24,592 nt of DNA, taken from the IMG/VR virus record IMGVR_UViG_3300037189_023486, positions 1-24,592 of that record. One strand, written 5' to 3'. The DNA comes from a virus. A program made the position numbers and the translations under genes. This document shows, piece by piece, positions 1 to 7,300 of the stretch (position 1 is its first letter; each line of letters opens with the position of its first letter). Below the pieces are notes generated by a model. The model was not told where the DNA came from and ran no database searches. It worked only from the letters and a program-made list of their open reading frames with translations.

Positions 1-105
1 ATGCTCAATAGGAATTCCCATTTCAAGTTGGTGCTTCACAAAGGAAACATCAAGACGATGCTTTTTGGCAATTTGCTCAACTGTTCTATGGGGTTTCAGT
101 TGCAT
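1..105 (-). CDS. DUF5661-like small protein, N-terminal 35 residues only (partial)
   Basis: An ATG at 105 opens a frame that stays open to the left window edge (35 codons) and begins MQLKPHRTVEQIAKKHRLD. The visible part reads like the start of the small DUF5661-type proteins of marine T4-like phages: an 'EQIAKKH' helix, then 'VKHQLEMGI' and 'EH', where relatives continue with an EHT...DHL...YY motif that would lie outside the window. Its function is unknown to me. It starts 8 bases after the gp16 stop, so it is probably in the same transcript. A GAG-containing purine stretch at the 3' end of gp16 could serve as ribosome binding site. In this phage group gp17 (large terminase) would be expected just beyond. 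The family assignment rests on recall of the motif and only 35 residues, so it is tentative. That a gene starts here is likely. Confidence 0.6.
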   Translation of the reverse strand, partial: MQLKPHRTVEQIAKKHRLDVSFVKHQLEMGIPIEH

Positions 106-113
106 TTATATAT

Positions 114-542
114 TTAAGATTTCTCTTTATTATTTAGAAAACCTTGCTTGAGTAATTTTTGCAATTCAGAGGTCGATCCTACAAATACCGCGTTGTTAGT
201 AACATTATTAGTTGTTTTTATATCATTTTCTTCAATACTTTTCATTTTTTTCTGCAAATCGATTAATTTATCTGCAGTATCTCCGACACTTTTCAAAATT
301 TGACCAGCAACTTCATATGCTCTAGGACTAGCAGTTTCTGCAGCCAATTCCATAATTCCATTTAAAGTTTCTTGTCCTTTTTCAATAAGTGAGTATAATT
401 GTGCTCTACTATACGCATAATCTTTTTGAACATCATCTGGAGTTGTTTTTATTAACTTAACATCCGATGATTTAGATTCAACTTCAACAATACTACTTTC
501 AGTATTCAGTGCTTTATCAATAGACTCAAAATCATTTATCAT
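114..542 (-). CDS. gp16: gp16, small terminase subunit (DNA packaging)
   Basis: This 142-residue protein matches T4-family gp16 in size (T4 gp16 is 164 residues) and position. gp16 forms a ring that recognises concatemeric phage DNA and stimulates the gp17 motor-nuclease at the portal. The conserved core is visible at about residues 34-105: 'DVQKDYAYSRAQLYSLIEKG', then a helical 'AAETASPRAYEVAGQILK' segment and a charged helix 'DLQKKMKSIEE'. This is the coiled-coil oligomerisation core of the family. The N-terminus is acidic and Ser-rich, and the C-terminal tail ends in basic residues. It starts 12 bases after the gp15 stop, with a TGGA stretch nine bases upstream of the ATG as a possible weak ribosome binding site. 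Identity rests on motif recognition plus the gp13-14-15-16 order. Confidence 0.9.
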   Translation of the reverse strand: MINDFESIDKALNTESSIVEVESKSSDVKLIKTTPDDVQKDYAYSRAQLYSLIEKGQETLNGIMELAAETASPRAYEVAGQILKSVGDTADKLIDLQKKMKSIEENDIKTTNNVTNNAVFVGSTSELQKLLKQGFLNNKEKS

Positions 543-554
543 TTTAATTATCCA

Positions 555-1352
555 TTAAATATCAGTCTGTTGTGTTGGACTGTAAGATTTAGAATCGTTA
601 AAGAATTCCCATTCATCATTAAATCCAAAGTCATCAGCAGGACCAGCATCAATAGGATCTGGAACAACTGTGTATCTCATTTCTCTTTTAGAGTTTACTG
701 TATCAGTACCAGTATACATATCGACCTGTGCCTTACGAATAAGTCCATCAGTTGTATCTGCAATAGGACCAAACAGATAAGTTTTTGCAGTAAAATTTAA
801 TGTATAAATCAAAGATCTTCTTGTTGAAAAATCTCCTTCATAATCATCTTTAAAAGAAATATCATCCAAATTGAGAGGAATATCTCTTTTCTCCCCAATT
901 GAATCAACAAGATCTACAGTCAATGTAAATGCTGGTTGAAAATAAGGAAGAATTTGTTCCACGATTTGTAATGCATCATCATTCAATTTGCACATAATAT
1001 TAAGTTGAAACCCAATATTATATGGAACAGGCATATAAACTTTTTTTAAATTTTGTCCATCGGATGCCTTAAAGGATTGAGTTACACTTGCCTTTCTTGT
1101 AGGATCATATCTTATAGAAGTCATTTCAAATGACATTCTTGGTAAAGTAATTTGGACGGGTTTATTTAAATCTGCTTGCTGCGTTAGTCTGGCAAGAAAT
1201 TTTTGAGTTGGTCCATATGCTAATGGTACTCTCAGTTCACTATAAGGATTATCATTAGCGTCTTGATGCTTAATATAAATTTCATTGAAAACAGTACCAA
1301 AGGCAATAATTGTTTTCCTTATAATATGATGATAATAGTAAGTTCCTAGCAT
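555..1352 (-). CDS. gp15: gp15, tail terminator / proximal sheath stabiliser
   Basis: 265 residues, close to T4 gp15 (272). gp15 forms the hexamer that caps the tail tube and sheath and docks the finished tail to the neck. Visible hallmarks are the N-terminal 'YYYHHIIRKTIIAFGTVFNEIYI' region (first 30 residues), 'ELRVPLAYGPTQKFLAR' near residue 45, and a mid-protein 'YNIGFQLNIMCKLNDDALQIVEQILPYF' region followed by 'FTLTVDLVD'. All are typical of T4-like gp15 in marine phages. The acidic, aromatic C-terminus ('DDFGFNDEWEFF') is also usual. The ATG overlaps the gp14 stop by one base (TAATG), so translation is probably coupled to gp14. No membrane segment or signal peptide is seen. Confidence 0.92.
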   Translation of the reverse strand: MLGTYYYHHIIRKTIIAFGTVFNEIYIKHQDANDNPYSELRVPLAYGPTQKFLARLTQQADLNKPVQITLPRMSFEMTSIRYDPTRKASVTQSFKASDGQNLKKVYMPVPYNIGFQLNIMCKLNDDALQIVEQILPYFQPAFTLTVDLVDSIGEKRDIPLNLDDISFKDDYEGDFSTRRSLIYTLNFTAKTYLFGPIADTTDGLIRKAQVDMYTGTDTVNSKREMRYTVVPDPIDAGPADDFGFNDEWEFFNDSKSYSPTQQTDI

Positions 1353-2752
1353 TAATAGTTACCAAATGGATTTGATTCTGAAAAATCGACAATAAGATCT
1401 GCTTCTTGTTCAATCTCATCATTTTGTTCATATTTATCTGCAAATTCACTTTGAGATGTAATTTGTAAAGTATACATTGCAGAAGATGCAGATCCTACTA
1501 TATTTTCTCCAGGAACAAATGATCCATCTATAACTCCAACTTGAAGAATATTTGTATCCTTATCCCACATTTTAACCCTAGATTTTGTACCAGAAATTGA
1601 TCCAGTTACAATTTCATTAAATGCATATGTACCAATTCCTGTTAATAATGGTGGAGGTGCTATTGTTATGGATGGGGCACTTGTGTATCCTATGCCAGCA
1701 TCTTGAATGAGAACTTGAGTTATACTTCCTGCAGTGCCAATAATAACTCTACCAACTGCAGTTACTGCTATTCCTGCGGTTGGAGAACTAAATGTGATTG
1801 AAGGTGCCACTGCATATCCATCTCCATAAGTTTGTATTCCAATCGCACCAATACCATAATAATCTTTAACAATTTCACATGTAGCAGCTGCTCCAGCACC
1901 ACTTCCATTGGGATAAATTATAATTGAAGGGGGTGTTGTATATCCAGAACCTGGATTTACTAATAAAATTTCTTTAATCGAACAAACTCCCCCCCTACAA
2001 GTTGTAAAAGCAATTGCCGATGCAGTTGTTCCACCAGCAGGAGCTCCTGTAAAAGATACTGTTGGTATTCCAACATAATCATATCCATCATTATTTAAAA
2101 ATATCTTTCTAATATATCCACTGGAAATTCCACAAGTTGCAGTTGCTTGTTGTCCAGTTGCAAATAATTGTAAAGATGTGATATATCCCTGATTTTGTAA
2201 AGTAGAATCAATTTCCTCAATAGTTGTGTTCATATCATTCCATCCACCAACTTCATCTTCATATTCGAATAATTCACATGTTAATTCATAAACATATGTT
2301 TTCCCTAATTGATAAAATGGTTTTTCATGCTCAACAAATTTTACTTCAAATAATCTTTTACCTAAAGGAAAATATATGATATCACCTTCTCTAGGTCTTG
2401 TTGATAATATTATTTCATTATCATCCATAGAATCTAAAAATGGAGATATAAAATCTTCAAATCTTTCTTTCGATATTATTAATGTTACCTCATCTTTCAA
2501 ATTCATTCCAAATTTTGTTAAAATATCTCCAGATCCAGTATAACCTTCATAGTTGCTTACATACGCTTCTATCGAAAAATTATCATCAAATTTTGAGGAA
2601 GTGACTTCTCTTATTATCGTCTCTCTTCTTACAAATTTTCTTGGAATGTAAGAAACTTCTACACCATAAATTTTCAATTGCTCATTAATCAACTCTTGAA
2701 TAAGTCTCTGTTCTCCTGGAGATCCTTGTAAGAAAAAGGGATTAAGTGCCAT
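1352..2752 (-). CDS. gp14: gp14, neck protein, with a Gly-Tyr repeat insertion
   Basis: gp14 joins gp13 in the neck that seals the filled head and accepts the tail. The first ~185 residues carry the family signature: 'MALNPFFLQGSPGEQRLIQELI' at the start, 'YGVEVSYIPRKFV', and an 'EGDIIYFPLGKRLFEVKFVEHEKPFYQLG' region. The C-terminus ends in the familiar '...DFSESNPFGNY'. At 466 residues it is far longer than T4 gp14 (256). The excess is an insert at about residues 210-370 holding four copies of a G-x-G-Y...P-[ST]-[IV]-x-[IFV] repeat. The same repeat type occurs in other virion proteins of this window. Inside the insert a C-x4-C pair (C252, C257) is encoded across a run of seven G. The start overlaps the gp13 stop by one base (TAATG), and TGGA lies just upstream. 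Confidence 0.92.
   Translation of the reverse strand: MALNPFFLQGSPGEQRLIQELINEQLKIYGVEVSYIPRKFVRRETIIREVTSSKFDDNFSIEAYVSNYEGYTGSGDILTKFGMNLKDEVTLIISKERFEDFISPFLDSMDDNEIILSTRPREGDIIYFPLGKRLFEVKFVEHEKPFYQLGKTYVYELTCELFEYEDEVGGWNDMNTTIEEIDSTLQNQGYITSLQLFATGQQATATCGISSGYIRKIFLNNDGYDYVGIPTVSFTGAPAGGTTASAIAFTTCRGGVCSIKEILLVNPGSGYTTPPSIIIYPNGSGAGAAATCEIVKDYYGIGAIGIQTYGDGYAVAPSITFSSPTAGIAVTAVGRVIIGTAGSITQVLIQDAGIGYTSAPSITIAPPPLLTGIGTYAFNEIVTGSISGTKSRVKMWDKDTNILQVGVIDGSFVPGENIVGSASSAMYTLQITSQSEFADKYEQNDEIEQEADLIVDFSESNPFGNY
1650..2110 (-). repeat. Four Gly-Tyr repeats inserted in gp14
   Basis: Four copies of a beta-type unit with a core like DGYDY..IPTVSF, GSGYTTPPSIII, GDGYAVAPSITF and GIGYTSAPSITI. 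They are spaced roughly 42-48 codons apart, measured from the repeated 'tatcc' (coding GGATA) of the Tyr-containing core at about 2083, 1938, 1814 and 1686. Between cores lie Ala/Thr/Gly-rich stretches. The neck-fold halves of gp14 flank the block, so it looks like an accessory domain. Boundaries are approximate. Confidence 0.8.
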
Positions 2753-3591
2753 TATCCAATAAAATCGTAGGGTGGAAGCTCGTATTCCAGAGCCATTTTT
2801 GATCTAATTTCCTCTATCTCTCTTTCCCCATCTTCATAAATTTCTCTTCCATTTAATTCGATACCACCAGGAAGTTTTACTCCTCTAAATTTGATTAAAT
2901 TTTGTCCCCATTGCCTTTTTATTAATGCTGTTAGATATCTTTTTATGAAACTATCATTCCAAACTTTAGTAAAATCATCAGGATCTAAAATTCTATAACA
3001 ATCAATTACAAAGAAATTATCTACTTTTTGCGCTCCCCATTCAATATCCAAATACATCCTATTTTGTCTTTTATTAAATCTAATTTGCTTATCTGTTGTG
3101 AGTAAAAAGTCGATGTCTTCCAAGTAACTTTTTACCATAGCATATTGCAATAATTCCACCGAATTGAAATAATATAAGTCATTTAAAAATAATTGATATT
3201 TAATACTAAACATTCCACCACTAATTGAACTTGTATCAAATTTAAATACTTTTTCTATTCCTATAACCGAATCGGGAACTTGGATATAATTTGCAGTTTC
3301 GTAAAAATTAAAACTTGTAGTTATTCCACTGATTGTAGAACTTCCTGTAGTAGTCTTAATTCCTACTCCAGTAGTATTTTTTGCAGTTCCCCTATCAATA
3401 TCTGCTTGGGTAATTTTGTATTTCAGATACATTCTTTCAACACCATCAAAATGCCTCTCATGGAAGTACTGGAGGGCATCATCAACTAAATCATCTATTT
3501 GATCATCATCGACATTAATTTCCAATACAGGAGCACCCAGACGCCTTAAACAGTAATCTATAAGTGATTGACGACTATTTGGTTTTGACAT
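2752..3591 (-). CDS. gp13: gp13, neck protein
   Basis: 279 residues (T4 gp13 has 309). gp13 binds the portal after packaging and with gp14 forms the neck. Recognisable segments are the N-terminal 'SLIDYCLRRLGAPVLEINVDDDQIDDLVDDALQYFHERHFDGVERMYLKYKIT', central 'IEKVFKF', 'YFNSVELLQYAMVKSYLEDID', 'VIDCYRILDPDDFTKVWND', and C-terminal 'FIKRYLTALIKRQWGQNLIKF'. All are conserved across T4-like marine phages. It ends '...ELPPYDFIG'. A GGAGA ribosome binding site lies 10 bases before the ATG, the clearest in the window, which fits gp13 being the first gene of the coupled 13-14-15 block. A 42-base gap separates it from the upstream 114-residue gene. Confidence 0.93.
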   Translation of the reverse strand: MSKPNSRQSLIDYCLRRLGAPVLEINVDDDQIDDLVDDALQYFHERHFDGVERMYLKYKITQADIDRGTAKNTTGVGIKTTTGSSTISGITTSFNFYETANYIQVPDSVIGIEKVFKFDTSSISGGMFSIKYQLFLNDLYYFNSVELLQYAMVKSYLEDIDFLLTTDKQIRFNKRQNRMYLDIEWGAQKVDNFFVIDCYRILDPDDFTKVWNDSFIKRYLTALIKRQWGQNLIKFRGVKLPGGIELNGREIYEDGEREIEEIRSKMALEYELPPYDFIG

Positions 3592-3633
3592 TAGTAAAAT
3601 ATCTCCATATATTGAATTAAATCAATCTATAAT
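3592..3633 (-). promoter_or_regulatory. 42-base gap before gp13: GGAGA site and AT-rich inverted repeat
   Basis: This short gap holds a Shine-Dalgarno-like GGAGA at 3602-3606, 10 bases from the gp13 start. It also holds an imperfect AT-rich palindrome, ATTGAATTAAATCAAT (3611-3626, one mismatched pair). A TATAGATT (6 of 8 match to the late octamer TATAAATA) lies near the upstream end of the gap. I regard the ribosome binding site as sound, the promoter as weak, and the palindrome as unexplained. No U-tract follows it, so it is not a convincing terminator. Confidence 0.5.
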
Positions 3634-3978
3634 TTATCTAGTTACTCCTTCTCTCACCAAAACCATACCTTCTATAACTCTAGCAGTTGTAGAAGTAATC
3701 CCATTATAAGCAATTATATCGTATATGTACCTTCCTGGTTTTAATGAGGAAGTTACCGATGTTGTCAATCCAATTTTTATTACTCCTTCACTAGGACTAA
3801 CTTTAGTAGTAGTAAAATTGACCGCAGATGAACTAGCTGCATGTTTTCTCATCTGAGAAGTAATAGTATAGTTAGTAAGATCTAATGCTGAATTTGTATC
3901 AGAACTTTCTAAAGTAAAAGTTTGATTAAAATCAGTTCCAGCATTAACAACTATGTTGCTTACATATACTGCGGCCAT
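3634..3978 (-). CDS. Small virion-associated beta-sandwich protein (predicted)
   Basis: 114 residues, beginning MAAVYVSNIVVNAGTDFNQ and ending 'RVIEGMVLVREGVTR'. Proteins with this start and length occur next to the neck genes of marine T4-like phages, where they are usually labelled structural or hypothetical. The pattern is 'aG.dF.qtftL...dg..lDLTnYti.sqmRkh', then 'gvikIgLt...tssLkpGrYiYDi', and a final strand. This resembles the Ig-like fold of phage upper-baseplate N-terminal domains (BppU_N type), but I infer that from the strand pattern and not from a search. There are no membrane segments or cysteines. It follows a perfect late promoter octamer by 23 bases, so it may be the first gene of a late transcript running into gp13-16. 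Its exact role is unknown. Confidence 0.8.
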   Translation of the reverse strand: MAAVYVSNIVVNAGTDFNQTFTLESSDTNSALDLTNYTITSQMRKHAASSSAVNFTTTKVSPSEGVIKIGLTTSVTSSLKPGRYIYDIIAYNGITSTTARVIEGMVLVREGVTR

Positions 3979-4001
3979 CTACAAAAAATCGGACCTCTAT
4001 T

Positions 4002-4009
4002 TATTTATA
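4002..4009 (-). promoter_or_regulatory. T4-type late promoter octamer TATAAATA
   Basis: A perfect TATAAATA on the coding strand lies in the short gap before the 114-residue gene, immediately next to the stop codon of the 58-residue gene. T4 late promoters consist essentially of this octamer, read by gp55 with the gp33/gp45 coactivators, and marine T4-like phages keep a similar motif. Transcription would begin a few bases downstream, leaving a leader of roughly 15-20 bases before the ATG at 3978. An AGAGG lies at 3994-3998 but is far from the start (15 bases). Confidence 0.7.
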
Positions 4010-4186
4010 TTAAGGTTGAACACCCAATTGAATTAATGCCTCTTGTTGAGCAAAATATAATTTTGTATATGATTTTGCAATGTTTTTTAGTAATTCTAAA
4101 TCATCACAAGTATCAATTTCTCGTGAAATTTTTTCATATTCAAATAATTTTGCCATATTTGACAAATTAATTTTAGATGGATCCAT
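4010..4186 (-). CDS. Small conserved-type phage protein, 58 residues, unknown function
   Basis: A 58-codon frame begins MDPSKINLSNMAKLFEYEK and ends '...EALIQLGVQP' at a TAA in 4010-4012. The protein is nearly all helical: 'NMAKLFEYEKISREIDTCDDLELLKNIAKSYTKLYFAQQEAL' has regular heptad-like spacing of Leu/Ile/Phe. I recall short proteins with an 'AKLFEYEKISR.ID' core at this place in cyanophage structural clusters, but no function is known to me. It overlaps the 68-residue gene upstream by 14 bases in another frame. TTGGAAAAAA before the ATG may act as a ribosome binding site. Coding is supported by the coherent amphipathic sequence, its filling of an otherwise empty ~190-base gap, and its stop abutting the late promoter. 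Confidence 0.78.
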   Translation of the reverse strand: MDPSKINLSNMAKLFEYEKISREIDTCDDLELLKNIAKSYTKLYFAQQEALIQLGVQP

Positions 4187-4379
4187 TTTTTTCCAATAAT
4201 TGTTTTAATAATTGCTTTATGTCACTCAATTCATTTTTCATTTGTTCAATTTCTCTTTCTTGCGATTGTCTTATATTTAATGAATTCACATATTTGTTAT
4301 ATGCAATATCATCACAATTTATTATAGCACCTGTTTTTTCATCTCTATATAAATTTGGATGCCCCTCAACTTTTATCAT
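4173..4379 (-). CDS. Small phage protein with C-terminal coiled coil, 68 residues
   Basis: Starts MIKVEGHPNLYRDEKTGAI. The N-terminal half 'VEGHPNLYRDEKTGAIINCDDIAYNKYVN' is a pattern I associate with short hypothetical proteins of T4-like cyanophages and other marine phages. The C-terminal half is a clear short coiled coil, 'EREIEQMKNELSDIKQLLKQLLEK', with Ile/Met/Leu at a and d positions, so it probably oligomerises. The ATG overlaps the stop of the 2,420-residue gene by four bases (ATGA), a classic coupling junction. Its 3' end overlaps the next small gene by 14 bases. Function is unknown. By position it may be an assembly factor or minor part of the tail/neck, which is inference only. Confidence 0.8.
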   Translation of the reverse strand: MIKVEGHPNLYRDEKTGAIINCDDIAYNKYVNSLNIRQSQEREIEQMKNELSDIKQLLKQLLEKNGSI

Positions 4380-7300
4380 CGTACTGCTATTGTTCTAAAT
4401 TCTTTAATTTTTGGAGCATATGCTTGGTTTGTACCCGACATTACAATTTTAATTGTATAACCAGTGAATAGATCTAAATTATCTGCAGTAAACTGATATT
4501 CGGAAAAACCATATGTCAAATTGGGATTTACATATGCATCTGGTTCTCCAGTATTTTTTCCAGAATCTATAACACTATATTTTCCATTATTATCTAATGT
4601 CAAATTATTATATCCTGGGAATAATTCAAATGCTTGAGTAACTTCACTAGAATCTGGTCTAATCAAACTATAAAGAACTCTAAAATCTGAAGATGCTGGA
4701 CGATATGCAGATAAAATTACTTTTAATGATGTTGCTGGTTGCTGCAAGGTAATTGTATTTGAAACATATATACTGGAATGTGGATCATAAAGTCCAGAAT
4801 TTACTCTACTATCCGAAATATAATCAATAATTGGTCTATCTAAGCGATTGCTATTAAATTCGGTGTGCGCCGAATCGCAGAAAATTGCAGGTGATAGATT
4901 TTTATCATTAGTATTTAATGTTATGGCGGTAGTGAAAGATTTATTTCTTGGAACTCCACTCAAATATTCAGTTTCATTTATTTTTGAACATACTATTCTC
5001 GTACTATTGAAAGTATTTAATTTATTTAATTCGACAGGTTCAAATCCATTATCTAAGAATGAAACCTCATCTCCACTAACACTAGTTCCACTTGTGGATC
5101 TTATTGCAGCACTTACTGATGTCAATGATCCTGGTGTTAAAATATTATAATTGGGAATTAATGCATTATATTGGATATTTTGAGTTGCATGAATATTGGG
5201 TCCTCCCAATGTATTTCTATCTGTAAATGAAAGTTGTGGAGCATTTGCCAAACTAGCATCTGCAGATCTATCAGTGCCTTTTGTAGAACTTCTATCAATT
5301 TCCAAATAATACTCATCTAAAGTTATATCTAAATCGCTAATATCATGATTGGTATTAATTCTTCTAAGAGAAACCCCATTTAGTTCATACTTATACATCA
5401 GAGTTCCAATTGGATGAACTATTGAAATAGTAGAATCTTGAGATCTACTGATTGTATTTAATAAACCATTCCCAACAGACTCATATTTAATAATTTCATT
5501 TTCAATTTTTACATATCCTGGATTCGTTGCACTTACTGGGATTCCTTCAAAAGTTCCAAAGTTTGCAGTATCTGCAATTGCAACACTTATTGTAGTGCTT
5601 TCTGCGATTAAAGGTGCAGAAATTGCTACAGGAGGATAATTTGGTTCAACATCACTAATTGTCAGTTTATTAACTTTGGAATACATTCCATGATCAAAAT
5701 GAGAAACTCTTATAAAATTGCCAGAATTTTGATTTGTATCTGATGAATATGAAGTTATTAAAGTGCTTCCTAAAGATACTCTTGTTCCACCATTGTAGTA
5801 TACAAGTTGTGCCGATCCATCACCAGTAAAGGATTCTGCTTGAACACCAGAAAGATATAATGTATCAATACAATTACCATTTCCAGTAATAGTAATTCTT
5901 GCATCTGTTCCAGTATTTCCTGCAGTTGAGGTTACAATACCAACTACATCGCCAACAGCATATCCATGACCTCTAGATACAATGGTTGGAGTTCCTGTAA
6001 TTACACCGTTTGTTGCACTGATATTCAATACTAATCCAGATCCTTTTCCAGTAATATTGAAAGTGTCCACACTAGAATCTGTCACATAATTTTTTCCTCC
6101 TGTTGTCAATCCAACTGTTCCAACAGAGCAACCAACACCAACAACATATCCGTAGTTGTATGTTTTTGTACTCTCACCAATCTTTCTTCCTAAAGATAAG
6201 ATACTAGTCAATGTTGAATTACTTACAGTAGTAATTCCTATTGTGGCAGTTTTGGGGAAAGTTGTTAGTGCATTATTATCCAAATTCTTAATATATCCAT
6301 TGCTTGAATCTAAAGTTGGATTATAGAAGTAAGATGTACCAGACTGTGATGTAAACTCTGCCTTATAAAGTTTAAATTTCAAATCTTGATACTGATTTGC
6401 TGTCCATATAGATCCATTTTGAGATTTGAACAGACTTCCCATGGAAAACTGTGTAGTATATCTAACACTTGATGCATCTGGTAATGATGCAGTATTTACA
6501 GTTTTTTCTCCCATTTGTGCTGTCCACAATTCATAATCATCACTAGTATCTGAAATAATTACAATTGCATATTCTCTTCCTGGACTTAAATAAATTGGAG
6601 ATTCGAATACAACATGAGTTGCTATCTCTGCAGTATCTGAAGTTTTTACATCATCAGGTCTCAATGTAACTGGTTTTCCTATAATTTCTCTAGTTGGAGT
6701 ACCCAACTGCATATTTCTAATTTCAATTCTTACTGGATTATTTCCTGTTGGTTTTGCCGCAAAGAATAAATCTACCGCTGTTAAAAATGCACCATTTACA
6801 TCATCATTGGTATTGGTTGGAGATGGTGCTTCAATATTTCCACCAACAACAAATGATTGAGCAAGAGGATCAACATATCTAGCTGTTGTAACAGTATCTG
6901 TACTTGTTTGTGTTATTAATGTATTTGTAGTAGTGTTAGTTGTTGTAATTACATTTTCAAATTGTTCAACTGTTCCTTCTGAACTATAACTAGTTTCTGC
7001 TGTAGAAACTGAAGTGCTTCCTGGTAATGGATCTTTATTTGTTGAACTTGAGGTTATTTTATATGTCTTATTACCAGTTTGAATTCTTACTGTTGGGGTA
7101 GGAGATGCATTTGGATCTCTCAAGAAAAATGTTCCGATTATATCGCCATAATTATCAGAAATCAATCTCAAATCTTTTACATATGCTACTGCGCCACTAG
7201 TTTGACCAACCAATACCATACCTTTAACCAAATATCCAGAATATCTTCCTTGAGCTTCTTCAGATAATGAAAAAGTATCAATATTCAAAACTTTGGAAGA

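Noticed and set aside
102-109. TATAAATG on the coding strand as a third late promoter
   Set aside because: It matches seven of eight positions, but its last bases are the start codon of the DUF5661-like gene, so transcripts would begin inside that gene. It is best explained as AT-rich leader.
3611-3626. AT-rich inverted repeat as a rho-independent terminator
   Set aside because: The stem is all but free of G-C pairs, has a mismatch and lacks a following U-tract. It sits in a gap that late transcription must cross.
3922-4170. 82-codon + strand frame covering the gap between the 114-residue and 68-residue genes
   Set aside because: The minus-strand 58-residue frame in the same gap fits the operon, has coupled overlap with its neighbour and reads as a coherent helical protein. 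The + strand frame has none of these.
4848-5150. 100-codon open frame on the + strand opposite the DUF4815 gene
   Set aside because: It lies wholly opposite a well-supported conserved gene, has no start context or promoter, and its hydrophobic, Val/Leu-rich translation is what antisense of Asn/Ser/Thr-rich coding sequence gives.
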